Below are positions 6,570-14,936 of a DNA stretch of 64,000 bases, piece after piece. The stretch is from Ancylobacter polymorphus. GTDB taxonomy: Bacteria; Pseudomonadota; Alphaproteobacteria; Rhizobiales; Xanthobacteraceae. The position numbers and the translations under genes are program-made. The DNA lies in contig NZ_CP083239.1 of assembly GCF_022836935.1 (NCBI RefSeq), positions 3,362,001-3,426,000 of the forward strand, written 5' to 3'. The notes under the pieces are model-generated. The model made no database searches. It worked only from the letters and a program-made list of their open reading frames with translations, and was not told the DNA's origin. How positions within the stretch are numbered: position 1 is the first letter of the stretch; every line of letters starts with the position of its first letter.

Positions 6570-7313
6570 TCACGTGCTGGCGGTGGGGCGGACGACGATT
6601 TCGCTGACATCGACATCGTCCGGCTGTTCGAGCGCGAAGCGCACAGCGCGGCCGATGGCGTCCGGCGTCAGGGCGATCGCGCGGTAGCTCTTCATCGCCT
6701 CGGCAGCGGCGGGGTCGGTAATGGTGTCGGCGAGTTCGCTCTCCACCACGCCGGGATGGACGCAGGTGACGCGCAGCTGCCGGTTCTCCTGCCGCAGCCC
6801 CTCTGAAATCGCGCGGACGGCGAATTTGGTGGCGCAATAGACCGCCGCCGTCGGCACCACCGAGAGCGCGCCTATGGAGGCGATGTTGACGATGTGGCCG
6901 GCGCCGCGCGCGGTCATCTCCGGCAGCACGGCCGCGATACCGTTGAGCACGCCCTTGATGTTCACATCCACCATGCGCTCCCACTCCTCCACCTTCAGCG
7001 AGGCCATGAGCGAGAGCGGCATGATGCCGGCATTGTTGATGAGCACGTCTACCCGGCCGAAGCGCGCCCGCGCCGCCTCCGTGAAAGCGGCGACATCGGC
7101 GCGGTCGGTCACGTCGAGCCGACGGGTCATCACCTCGGCGCCGGTCGCCTCGGCGATCTCGGTGGCCAGCGCGTCGAGCCGGTCGGTGCGGCGCGCGCCC
7201 AGCGCGAGGCGGGCGCCGGCGCGGCCGAGTTCGCGGGCGATGCCGGCACCAATGCCGCTGGAGGCGCCGGTGATCAGGACCACCTTGTCGAGAGTCGTTT
7301 TTTCCAAAGCCAT
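6570..7313 (-). CDS. SDR family NAD(P)-dependent oxidoreductase
   Basis: A 247-residue classical short-chain dehydrogenase with all key motifs: TGASSGIG (15-22) for the cofactor, NNAG (93-96), Ser 146, and the YxxxK pair Tyr 159/Lys 163. An Arg pair after beta-strand 2 (GARRTDRL) suggests NADP preference. It resembles the YdfG/serine-dehydrogenase-like group of general SDRs, but the substrate cannot be assigned. GGAAGGA precedes the ATG. It is divergent from the LysR regulator with 104 bases between, the classic arrangement for LysR-controlled targets, and precedes the Atu4866 gene. Confidence 0.93.
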   Translation of the reverse strand: MALEKTTLDKVVLITGASSGIGAGIARELGRAGARLALGARRTDRLDALATEIAEATGAEVMTRRLDVTDRADVAAFTEAARARFGRVDVLINNAGIMPLSLMASLKVEEWERMVDVNIKGVLNGIAAVLPEMTARGAGHIVNIASIGALSVVPTAAVYCATKFAVRAISEGLRQENRQLRVTCVHPGVVESELADTITDPAAAEAMKSYRAIALTPDAIGRAVRFALEQPDDVDVSEIVVRPTAST

Positions 7314-7417
7314 GTTGCTGTTCCTTCCGTGTGTTTGGTGTTGGCAGGAAGGTAGTCAGACGGCATTGTCGCGAGTAGCCGCCGACCGGGCGACACAGAG
7401 GAAAGCGTAGCTTACCA

Positions 7418-8311
7418 ATGCCGACGGATCTCAACGCCCTCGCCGTGTTCGCGCTGGTGGCGCAGCAGCGGAGCTTCCGTGCGGCCGCCGACCGCCTCGG
7501 CGTCACCCGCTCGGCGGTGAGCCAGACCATCGGACGGCTGGAGGCGACGATGGGGCTCGCCCTGGTGCGCCGCACCACCCGCAGCGTCAGCCTCACCGAG
7601 GCCGGCGAGCGGCTGCATGCCGCGCTGGCCCCGGCACTGGCGGAGATCGAGGCGGCGGTTGAGAGCACCGGCGATCACGCCAGCGCGCCGCGTGGCCAGC
7701 TCCGGCTCGCCGTCTCCTCCATCGCCGAGCGCTTTCTCGCCGGCCCGCTGCTGGCGGGATTCGCCGATGCCCATCCTGCGGTGCAGCTCGATGTGACGGT
7801 GACGGATGAGGAGTTCGACATCGTCGCCGAAGGCTTCGACGCCGGCGTGCGGCTCGGCGAGGTGATCGAGCAGGACATGATCGCCGTGCCGGTCTCCGCC
7901 GAACAGCGGCAGATCGTGGTTGCCGCCCCGGACTATCTCGCGCGCGCCGGTGCGCCGGCGCATCCGCGGGAGCTGGCCAGCTTCCGCTGCATCGGCTGGC
8001 GGCCGGCGCCGCAGAAGGCGCCGTATCGCTGGGAGTTCACGGAAGACGGCCGGGATTTCACCGTCGCGGTCGCGCCGGAAATCACCACCAACGACATGGC
8101 GCTGATGATCAAGCTCGCCTTGGCCGGGGGCGGTCTCACCTTCGGCATGGAGGAGACCTTCCGGCCCTACATCGCCCGTGGCGAGCTGGTGCCGCTGCTG
8201 GAGGCGTATTGCCCGCCCTTTGCAGGCTTCTATCTCTACTATCCGAGCCGCCGAAATCTCGCGCCCAAGCTGCGGGCGCTGATCGACCATCTGCGCTACA
8301 GCCAGGGCTGA
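7418..8311 (+). CDS. LysR family transcriptional regulator
   Basis: A 297-residue LysR-type regulator. The N-terminal winged HTH reads VFALVAQQRSFRAAADRLGV then TRSAVSQTIGRLE, and the C-terminal ~200 residues form the substrate-binding domain (QLRLAVSSIAERFLAGPLL, FDAGVRLGEVIEQDMIAVPV, IARGELVPLLEAYCPPF), closest in style to the AaeR/DsdC-like group that often controls SDR or efflux genes. It faces the SDR gene, so it most likely regulates the SDR-Atu4866 operon and itself. The inducer is unknown. Confidence 0.93.
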   Translation: MPTDLNALAVFALVAQQRSFRAAADRLGVTRSAVSQTIGRLEATMGLALVRRTTRSVSLTEAGERLHAALAPALAEIEAAVESTGDHASAPRGQLRLAVSSIAERFLAGPLLAGFADAHPAVQLDVTVTDEEFDIVAEGFDAGVRLGEVIEQDMIAVPVSAEQRQIVVAAPDYLARAGAPAHPRELASFRCIGWRPAPQKAPYRWEFTEDGRDFTVAVAPEITTNDMALMIKLALAGGGLTFGMEETFRPYIARGELVPLLEAYCPPFAGFYLYYPSRRNLAPKLRALIDHLRYSQG

Positions 8312-8339
8312 CGCACGCCCTGCCCGGCCCTGGCGCCGC

Positions 8340-9137
8340 TCAGCCGCCCTGGCGGGTGCCGGTTGCGCCCGGCGTCGCCCAGTCGGGCACGGTCCAGCCC
8401 GGCATGGTCCACATTTTCGGCGCGGACGGCGGCGGAGCGGGTTCGGCGGAAGCGGCGGCTTCCGCTCCATTCTGCCGCGCGGCCGGCTTGGCGCTGCGCG
8501 CGATCTTGGGCTGGCCGGCCTTCCACGCGGCCATGAAGGCGCCGGTCTCCCGCAGGATCAGCTCCTGCACGGCGGCGTGGGTCGGCAGCTGGGCGTGGTT
8601 GACGAAGCGCGCGCCGGCGTCCCAGGCGCTGATGTTGCGGGCGCCGCGCACATTGGCGAAGCCGGGACCCGCAATGTTGATGCAGCGCGGCACGGTGCAG
8701 GCCGGCGGGGCAGGCGCCGCGTCGATGGTGATGACGAGCGGCGGCTTGTAGCCGGCGCGCGCCAGTTCGGTGGCGTAGCGCAGGGCGCTCTCCCCGCCCA
8801 TGGAATGGCCGATGATGACATCGGGCACCATCCCCTTGGACTTCATCATCAGATGCGAATCGGTGCGGGTCTGGAAACCCTGCCGCGCCAGCGGCCGGGT
8901 CAAGGCGGAGACGCCGATATAGTCGCTTTCGACATAGACCCCGAGACCGTCCAGAAGCAGGACGACAGGCGGAGAAGCCGGCGCGGGCGAGGCCGGTTCT
9001 GGTTGTTCGGCGCGCCGGCTGGTTTGGGCCAGCGCGGCCGGTGGGGCGATGAGGGCAGCGCCGACGGCGAGCGCGGCGACGGTGGCAGTGACAGGCTTCA
9101 AATCGGTTGCTCGACTAACGGATCGCTCTTCCCCCAT
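8340..9137 (-). CDS. Secreted alpha/beta-hydrolase-like protein
   Basis: About 265 residues with an N-terminal signal sequence (TVAALAVGAALIAPPAALAQ) and an alpha/beta hydrolase core: VVLLLDGLGVYVESDYIG, a GHSMGG nucleophile elbow, and VITIDAAPAP. The last ~70 residues are low-complexity and rich in Ala, Pro and Trp. The family is like small serine lipases/esterases, but the catalytic acid and His are not certain. A related secreted GHSLGA-type hydrolase lies at 36146-36784. ATG 9137 was chosen over the GTG at 9143; the ribosome binding site is weak for both. Confidence 0.65.
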   Translation of the reverse strand: MGEERSVSRATDLKPVTATVAALAVGAALIAPPAALAQTSRRAEQPEPASPAPASPPVVLLLDGLGVYVESDYIGVSALTRPLARQGFQTRTDSHLMMKSKGMVPDVIIGHSMGGESALRYATELARAGYKPPLVITIDAAPAPPACTVPRCINIAGPGFANVRGARNISAWDAGARFVNHAQLPTHAAVQELILRETGAFMAAWKAGQPKIARSAKPAARQNGAEAAASAEPAPPPSAPKMWTMPGWTVPDWATPGATGTRQGG

Positions 9138-9236
9138 CGCCACCGTTACCCCAACCGCGCGGTCGCCGCCATCGCTTTGCCGGGATGCTCGCGCGCGGGA
9201 AGTGCATATGTCTTTCCGCGCGCCAACCAGTTACCG

Positions 9237-9512
9237 CTACGCGGCCCGGCTCCAGTGGTGCGCGTCGTTGCGCAGCTGGCAGGCCTGCGTCCAGGTGGCG
9301 AAGGCGACCCAGGCGTCGCTCTTCTGCTGCGGCAGGCGGGCCGATTCCAGCTGGGTGAGCAGCATTTCGGCGAAACGGCCGAGGCGGTCGTGACGCAGCG
9401 AACGGATGAATCCGATGGCCTCGTCCAGCGAGGCGACGGTCAGGTCCTCCTGACCGATAAGCAGGTGAAGCGGTTCGGGGCGAAAGGCGGGGCCTTCAAC
9501 AATGTTGGTCAT
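9237..9512 (-). CDS. DUF982-like small protein
   Basis: A 91-residue protein starting MTNIVEGPAFRPEPLHLLIG, with GGGAGG just upstream of the ATG. It follows the DUF982 layout: a beta strand, a VASLDEAIGFIRSL helix, a second helix with AEMLLTQLESARLP, and an ending AWVAFATWTQACQL. The match is weaker than for 4859-5161 because the WP motif is replaced. Function unknown. The gene is isolated, with long non-coding DNA on its upstream side. Confidence 0.6.
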   Translation of the reverse strand: MTNIVEGPAFRPEPLHLLIGQEDLTVASLDEAIGFIRSLRHDRLGRFAEMLLTQLESARLPQQKSDAWVAFATWTQACQLRNDAHHWSRAA

Positions 9513-10076
9513 GTGAACCTCCCGTTTCGGCCTTTTGTGAAACCCGTCGGAGGTGGGGCCGTGACCCTCGACGGGCAGGCACATCCTAGGCTGACTATCT
9601 TGGCACCCAAATGACGCAGTCAAGAAGTATCCGGGCACGACCATGGCGGATCGCGGCAATTAGGGCGGAAGGGCGTTCACACGTTTGCGTGAAACCGTGA
9701 TGTCCCCCATGAAGAATACCGAACATCGTACATGTAATGCGGCATTCCAGACGATGGCTGATGGTTAGTGCGCAGGTACCGGAGGCGCGCCAGCCAATAG
9801 AAAAGCGTCGTCAGCGTGCTTGTTCCCCTTGGTCAGCTGTCGCGACCTTCTGTCGGGCGCGTGCGGCGCTTTTCCGGCACGGCGCGCGGCTGAATTGTTG
9901 CCACCCTGACCGGATAAGTAAAGAATATACTATTCGCGGCTGAATTATTTCGCTTGTGCGAATTAATGGCATTATTAATGCTGCCATGCAGCGTCGAATA
10001 CCTCTTGCGTGCCCGCCGATACATCATGCTACGCTGCGGACGGACGGCAGAAGACCGTCCTGAGGAGGAAACGCCA
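9513..10076. promoter_or_regulatory. Long A/T-rich regulatory region
   Basis: No gene is seen in this 564-base gap, which is unusually A/T-rich from 9890 to 9990 for this chromosome. It contains CGCGGCTGAATT twice (9885-9896 and 9935-9946, exactly 50 bp apart), an imperfect inverted repeat ATTATTTCGC-TTGT-GCGAATTAAT (9944-9967), a perfect palindrome GCATTATTAATGC (9969-9981) and a -10-like TATACT (9926-9931). A hairpin GGACGG/CCGTCC then lies near 10041-10060, just before the ribosome binding site. Confidence 0.5.
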
Positions 10077-10646
10077 ATGAAGATCCGCAGCACCTTCGTC
10101 GCCCTCGCTGCGGCGACGAGCCTGTTCGCCGTCGCCCCCGCCTTCGCGCAGGAACAGGCGGCGCATGTGAAGCCGGCGACGGCCTATGTGCAGGAGAAGA
10201 TCGTCCCCTGGCTCAGCGACCCGGTGGTGATCACCGCCGTCATCGACTCGAACAAGGCGCATAAGCGCCTCATGCAGGAAGACATCATCGCCCTCGACAA
10301 GGCGTGGGTCGCCAAGGACCCGGCGGTGGTCGACCCGGTTCGCAAGAACAAGCTGTCCGAATTCCTGATCCAGAAGAAGGATGCCTCCGGCGGTGTCATC
10401 ACCGAGGCGTTCGTGATGGATAATCGCGGCCTCAATGTCGGCCAGACCGACGGCACCTCGGACCTCTGGCAGGCCGATGAGGCGAAGTGGCAGAAGACCT
10501 ATGCGGTCGGCCCCGGCACCATCTTCGTCGACAAGGTCGAGGAAGAGGACGGCAAGAAGATCGCCCAGGTCAGCGTGACCATCTCCGACAAGGATGTGGC
10601 CATCGGCGCCGTCACCTTCGGCATTGATGTCGACAAGCTGAAGTAA
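10077..10646 (+). CDS. Secreted PDC/Cache-like sensor domain protein
   Basis: A 189-residue exported protein: signal sequence MKIRSTFVALAAATSLF with cleavage after AFAQ, then a single soluble domain. The mature part (AFVMDNRGLNVGQTDGTSDLWQADEAKWQKTY) strongly resembles the ligand-binding core of periplasmic PDC/Cache sensor domains, where a D-x-x-G-x-N/x motif leads a beta-hairpin. Here the domain stands alone with no transmembrane anchor, kinase or chemoreceptor part. GAGGAGG lies 8 bases before the ATG. It is followed by a strong terminator, so it is a single-gene unit with an unusually rich upstream control region. Role unknown; a soluble ligand-binding or partner protein is possible. Confidence 0.65.
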   Translation: MKIRSTFVALAAATSLFAVAPAFAQEQAAHVKPATAYVQEKIVPWLSDPVVITAVIDSNKAHKRLMQEDIIALDKAWVAKDPAVVDPVRKNKLSEFLIQKKDASGGVITEAFVMDNRGLNVGQTDGTSDLWQADEAKWQKTYAVGPGTIFVDKVEEEDGKKIAQVSVTISDKDVAIGAVTFGIDVDKLK

Positions 10647-10680
10647 GCCCAGTTCCGGATGTGTCTCTCCCGGATATTGG

Positions 10681-10709
10681 CGGGCGGCGCGAGCCGCCCT
10701 TCTTTTTTG
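10681..10709 (+). terminator. Intrinsic terminator
   Basis: GGGCGGC (10682-10688), loop GCGA, GCCGCCC (10693-10699), then TTCTTTTTT. It ends the Cache-like protein transcript. Confidence 0.9.
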
Positions 10710-10797
10710 CGCGCGGCCCGTGCCGCCCTGCGCCGCATCGACCTTGGCGCGACCATGGGTTAAGTCTGCCCTGCCGGGTCAAACACAGGAGAGCGCC

Positions 10798-11127
10798 ATG
10801 TTCCTCGCAATGAACCGATTCAAGGTGAAGCTCGGCTCGGAAGCCGATTTCGAAACCGTCTGGCGCGAGCGCGACAGCCATCTGCGCACCGTGCCGGGCT
10901 TCAAGTCGTTCCATCTGCTGCGCGGTCCCACCAAGGACGACCACACCCTTTACGCCTCGCATTCGCAATGGGCGTCGCGGGCGGATTTCGAGGCGTGGAC
11001 GCGCTCGGAAGCGTTCCGCAAGGCGCATGGCAGCGCCGGCGCCAACAAGCCGCTTTATCTCGGCCATCCCGAGGTCGAGCTGTTCGAGAGCGTGCTCGCA
11101 CAGTCGATGGAAGACCAGGCGGCCTGA
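10798..11127 (+). CDS. Antibiotic biosynthesis monooxygenase (ABM) domain protein, HmoA/IsdG-like
   Basis: A 109-residue protein with the ferredoxin-like ABM fold: FLAMNRFKVKLGSEADFETV, WRERDSHLRTVPGFKSFHLL, then YASHSQWASRADFEAWTRSE and FRKAHGSAGANK. The AMNRFKV start and the W-x-AWTRSEAFRKAH ending match the heme-degrading HmoA/IsdG-like subgroup, in which an Asn, a Trp and the His near the C-terminal helix contact heme. Heme degradation is therefore possible but unproven; other ABM proteins oxidise quinols or polyketides. AGGAG lies 6 bases before the ATG at 10798. Confidence 0.75.
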   Translation: MFLAMNRFKVKLGSEADFETVWRERDSHLRTVPGFKSFHLLRGPTKDDHTLYASHSQWASRADFEAWTRSEAFRKAHGSAGANKPLYLGHPEVELFESVLAQSMEDQAA

Positions 11128-11231
11128 GAGCCGCGTCGGGGACGCTTGTGAGAGGGAGCTCGGCATGGCGGGGCCGCGCCCGGCGCAGTTGACGGATCGG
11201 GCGGCGTGCCGTAACGCCTCGCGATCCTGAA

Positions 11232-12614
11232 ATGCCGGGTACCCCCACGATCATGGCCGACATCGCGTCCCCCGACGCCCTCTCCTCCACGCGCGGTGAG
11301 GCGCCGCGCATCTCCTTCGTTTCGCTCGGCTGCCCGAAGGCGCTGGTCGACAGCGAACGGATCATCACCAGCCTGCGCTCGGAAGGCTATGAGCTGTCGC
11401 GCCATCACGAGGGCGCCGATCTCGTCATCGTCAACACCTGCGGCTTCCTCGACAGCGCCAAGGCCGAAAGCCTCGCCGCCATCGGCGATGCGCTGAAGGA
11501 GAATGGCAAGGTCATCGTCACCGGCTGCATGGGCGCCGAGCCCGAGCAGATTCGCGACGTGCATCCCGGCGTGCTCGCCGTCACCGGCCCGCAGCAATAT
11601 GAAAGCGTGCTGGCCGCCGTGCATCAGGCGGTGCCGCCGCAGCACGATCCCTTCGTCGATCTGGTGCCGCCGCAGGGCATCAAGCTCACCCCGCGCCATT
11701 ACGCCTATCTCAAGATTTCCGAGGGCTGCAGCAACCGCTGCACCTTCTGCATCATCCCGAAGCTGCGCGGCGATCTCGTCAGCCGGCCGGCGGCGGATGT
11801 GCTGCGCGAGGCGGAACGGCTGGTGAATGCGGGGGTGAAGGAACTCCTCGTCATCTCGCAGGACACCTCGGCCTATGGTGTCGATCTGCGCTACGCGCCG
11901 AGCACCTGGAAGGACCGCGAGGTCCGCGCCCGCTTCTTCGATCTCGCGCGCGAACTCGGCGGCCTCGGCGCCTGGGTGCGCATGCACTATGTCTACCCCT
12001 ACCCCCATGTCGACGAAGTCATCGGCCTGATGGCGGAGGGCGTGATCCTTCCCTATCTCGACATCCCCTTCCAGCACGCCTCCCCCACTGTGCTCAAGCG
12101 CATGAAGCGCCCGGCCTCGAACGAGAAGACGCTCGCCCGCGTGCAGGCCTGGCGCGCCGCCTGCCCGGATCTCACCTTGCGCTCGACCTTCATCGTCGGC
12201 TTCCCCGGCGAGACCGAGGCGGAGTTCGAAGAACTCATCGCCTTCCTCGAAGAGGCTGAACTCGACCGGGTCGGCTGCTTCAAATATGAGCCGGTGGACG
12301 GCGCCCCCGCCAATGCGCTCGGCGCCGACATGGTGCCGGACGAGGTGAAGGAGGAGCGCTGGAAGCGCTTCATGGAGGTGCAGCAGCGCGTCAGCGCCCG
12401 CCGGCTCAAGCGCAAGGTCGGCACCCGCCAGCAGGTCATCATCGACAGCGTCGGCCCCACCGTCGCCATCGGCCGCTCCAAGGCGGATGCGCCGGAAATC
12501 GACGGCGTGGTGCATGTCGCCGCCCGCCGTCCGCTGCGCGTCGGTGAGATCGTCACCGTCAAGATCGAGCGTGCCGACGCCTATGACCTGCACGGCACGG
12601 CGGTCGGGTACTGA
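11232..12614 (+). CDS. rimO: Ribosomal protein S12 methylthiotransferase RimO
   Basis: A 460-residue radical-SAM enzyme that methylthiolates the conserved Asp of ribosomal protein S12. The N-terminal UPF0004 domain holds three cluster-binding cysteines (Cys 34 in [10 protein letters not shown], Cys 70, Cys 99), and the radical-SAM cluster motif CSNRCTFC is at 166-173. A C-terminal TRAM domain ([20 protein letters not shown]) follows. [12 protein letters not shown] is characteristic of RimO rather than MiaB. It appears monocistronic. ATG 11232 and an internal ATG at 11253 are both possible starts. Confidence 0.97.
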   Translation: MPGTPTIMADIASPDALSSTRGEAPRISFVSLGCPKALVDSERIITSLRSEGYELSRHHEGADLVIVNTCGFLDSAKAESLAAIGDALKENGKVIVTGCMGAEPEQIRDVHPGVLAVTGPQQYESVLAAVHQAVPPQHDPFVDLVPPQGIKLTPRHYAYLKISEGCSNRCTFCIIPKLRGDLVSRPAADVLREAERLVNAGVKELLVISQDTSAYGVDLRYAPSTWKDREVRARFFDLARELGGLGAWVRMHYVYPYPHVDEVIGLMAEGVILPYLDIPFQHASPTVLKRMKRPASNEKTLARVQAWRAACPDLTLRSTFIVGFPGETEAEFEELIAFLEEAELDRVGCFKYEPVDGAPANALGADMVPDEVKEERWKRFMEVQQRVSARRLKRKVGTRQQVIIDSVGPTVAIGRSKADAPEIDGVVHVAARRPLRVGEIVTVKIERADAYDLHGTAVGY

Positions 12615-12638
12615 CCGCCCGCACGGCGCCGGGCGGGG

Positions 12639-13403
12639 CTATTCCAGCACCCGGCGCAGCTGTTCGGAAGGGATGATGCTCTCGTCCACGGTCGGCCAGG
12701 CCAGGACCACCGTGTAGGCCAGCGTCATCGAGAAGGCGATGGCGAAGGTCGAGAGGCCGAGGATGAGCTGATAGGGCTTGCCCACATGCAGCGCCGCCAG
12801 CCCGACCAGCGACAGCAGGCCCAGCACCATCACCACGATCCAGCGATGTGGCGCCAGATCCGCGTGCAGGATGAAGTAGCGATCCGTGCGCAGCCGGCGC
12901 AGCTCGATCTGCCCGGTCAGCAGCACCGAACGGATATAGGTCGGAATGGCGGAATCCGCCTCCGCCCGACCGATGGCGTCGACCAGCGCCTCGAAGGTGG
13001 CTGAGACCTCGGCCTGCGGGCGCACCCAGCCCTCGTCCCATTCATAGCGCGCGAGCGCGCGGGCATAGACGCCCACCGCGTCGTCGATCGGTGCGCAGAC
13101 CGGGCCGCACACACGCGCCACATCGAGCATGGCGTCGAGCTTCTGCACTTCCTGCAGCACGGTCTTGGCGTAGAGCGTCTCGCGGTTCCAGATGTCGCTC
13201 ACCATGAAGGCGAGGAACAGCGCGAAAGGCAAAGTGAGCGCACCGAGATAGGAAGTCTGCAGGTCGCGCGGCACGAACACCGCGACGAGACGCGGGTGCA
13301 TCGCCACGCGGTAGCAGGCCCATCCCGCCAGCAGCGGCACGATGGCGACGAAAGCCACGAACAGCGGGAAATACTCGCTGACGAAGAGGCGGGTCCACGT
13401 CAC
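12639..13403 (-). CDS. DUF4239 (bestrophin-like domain) membrane protein
   Basis: A 254-residue inner-membrane protein with four hydrophobic segments: two near the N-terminus (about 10-33 and 53-70) and two near the C-terminus (about 190-212 and 217-240), with a helical, Arg/Asp-rich cytoplasmic or periplasmic middle. This paired layout is that of the DUF4239 family, which is remotely bestrophin-like; function is unknown. The GTG start at 13403 has GGAG 9 bases upstream. It lies 15 bases after the M20 peptidase stop, so the two are probably co-transcribed. Confidence 0.75.
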   Translation of the reverse strand: MTWTRLFVSEYFPLFVAFVAIVPLLAGWACYRVAMHPRLVAVFVPRDLQTSYLGALTLPFALFLAFMVSDIWNRETLYAKTVLQEVQKLDAMLDVARVCGPVCAPIDDAVGVYARALARYEWDEGWVRPQAEVSATFEALVDAIGRAEADSAIPTYIRSVLLTGQIELRRLRTDRYFILHADLAPHRWIVVMVLGLLSLVGLAALHVGKPYQLILGLSTFAIAFSMTLAYTVVLAWPTVDESIIPSEQLRRVLE

Positions 13404-13418
13404 GTTCGCGTCTCCGCC

Positions 13419-14630
13419 TCAGGGGTTCAAGAGGTCGCGCAGCGCGGCTTCGATCACCTGGGTCGCCGCTTTCAGGTCGCGGATACGCACATGCTCGTCG
13501 GCGGCATGGGCATTGGCTTCCAGAATGGAGCGCGGCCCGGCGCCGTAGAGCACGGTGGGCACGCCCGCCGCCGTGTAGTGGCGGGCATCGGTGTAGAGCG
13601 GCACGGCGGTGGCGGGCGGGGTTTCGCCCAACACCTCGGTCGCGTGGCGCTGGATCGTCTCCACCAGCCGCTCCGTGCCGGGCAGGGTGCGCAGCGGCTC
13701 GGCGAGGATCAGGCGGCGGCATTCGATCTCGATGCCCGCCTGCCCCGCTACCGCGCCCTCCACCAGCGCATGCAGTTCCGCCTCGACGCTCTCGCCATTC
13801 TCTTCCGGCGTCAGCCGGCGGTCGACCCGCAGCACGATGCGGTCGGGCACCACATTGGTGTTGATGCCGCCGGAGATGAGGCCGACGGTGATTTTCGGCG
13901 AGCCGATGCCCGGCGTGGCGCTGACGCGGCTGCCGAGCTGGCGGCGCTCGGCATAGATCGCGCTGAGAATGGCTGTGGCGGCTTCCAGCGCGTCGGCGCC
14001 GGTCTCCGGCATGGCCGCATGGGCCTGCTTGCCGCGCACGACGATTTCCATGTGCAGGCAGCCATTATGCGCCACGACAACGGCATAGGAGAAGCCGGCG
14101 GAGATGGCGAGGTCAGGCGTGCTGATCCCCTGCCCCAGCAGCCATTGCGGCCCGACAAAGCCGCCGGCCTCCTCGTCATAGGTGAAATGCAGCTCGACCG
14201 TGCCGTCCAGGCCCTCCGGCCGCTGTTTCAGCGCCCGCAGCGCGAAGGCATAGGTGGCGAAATCGGATTTCGACACCGCCGCGCCGCGCCCATAGATCGC
14301 CCCGCCCTTTTCCACGGCGCCATAGGGGTCGTAGGTCCAGCCCTCGCCCGGCGGTACCACGTCGCCATGGGCGTTGAGCGCGATCACCGGGCCGTTGCCG
14401 CTGCCGAAGCGCTCGCGAACGATGAGGTTGACCACGGATTTCATGCCATGCGCGCGGACGAAGGGCTCCGGAACCGCGTGGCGTTCGACGGTGAAACCGA
14501 GTTCTTCCAGCAACTGCGCCGCCACTTCCGCATGCGGGGCGCAGTCGCCCGGCGGGTTGTCGCTGGGAACGCGCACCAGCGCCTTGAGGAAGTCGACCTC
14601 GCGCGCCAGTTCGTCATCGTCGCCGGACAT
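13419..14630 (-). CDS. M20 family metallopeptidase (ArgE/DapE/CPG2-like)
   Basis: A 403-residue zinc hydrolase. Key motifs are present: ALNAHGDVVPPGEGW (His and Asp of the metal site), the VEKGGAIYGRGAAVSKSDF segment with the GRGA-x-x-x-K pattern, LHFTYDEEAGG with the catalytic Glu-Glu pair, and a late LYTDARHYTAAGVPT metal-ligand His. The central dimerisation domain (GKQAHAAMPETGADALEAAT) is intact. Members cleave amide bonds of acyl-amino acids or dipeptides; the substrate is not determined. ATG 14630 is preceded by GAGG. It probably forms a two-gene operon with the DUF4239 gene. Confidence 0.92.
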   Translation of the reverse strand: MSGDDDELAREVDFLKALVRVPSDNPPGDCAPHAEVAAQLLEELGFTVERHAVPEPFVRAHGMKSVVNLIVRERFGSGNGPVIALNAHGDVVPPGEGWTYDPYGAVEKGGAIYGRGAAVSKSDFATYAFALRALKQRPEGLDGTVELHFTYDEEAGGFVGPQWLLGQGISTPDLAISAGFSYAVVVAHNGCLHMEIVVRGKQAHAAMPETGADALEAATAILSAIYAERRQLGSRVSATPGIGSPKITVGLISGGINTNVVPDRIVLRVDRRLTPEENGESVEAELHALVEGAVAGQAGIEIECRRLILAEPLRTLPGTERLVETIQRHATEVLGETPPATAVPLYTDARHYTAAGVPTVLYGAGPRSILEANAHAADEHVRIRDLKAATQVIEAALRDLLNP

Positions 14631-14936
14631 GCTCACCTCACCGCTCCGCCTGGGCCGCCACCGCCGGGGGCCGTTGATTCCGCGCGCTGAAGCAGCGCCG
14701 GCGCCACAGCATAGCGTCCGGGCGCGGCGGCGCGAAGATCGGGAGAAAAGCGGGGGAAGACGTGGCGGCGCCGGCGTCTGCGCTGTCCACGGGAAACGTC
14801 ATCGGATCGAGACGGCGGTGCGGCCCGGACGGGAACACGTTCCCCGCCCGCGCCATCGCCTAGGGCGCCGGCTTTGCCGACTTCGGCGGCACGGACCGCG
14901 CCGCGCCGCCGAAAGGTCTGCCCAAAGGGAGCGGCG
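14631..14936. other. Intergenic region with a hairpin after the BMP gene
   Basis: No gene is seen in 306 bases. A hairpin at 14882-14913 (TTCGGCGGC / GCCGCCGAA, 14-base loop) lies just after the stop of the BMP-type gene in its reading direction and may terminate the ABC operon. The rest should contain the promoter of the M20-DUF4239 operon, but no clear promoter elements stand out. Confidence 0.4.

Noticed and set aside
6185..9137. A biosynthetic cluster made of SDR, Atu4866 protein, LysR and hydrolase
   Set aside because: Only the SDR-Atu4866 pair and its divergent regulator hang together; no scaffold-forming enzyme is present.
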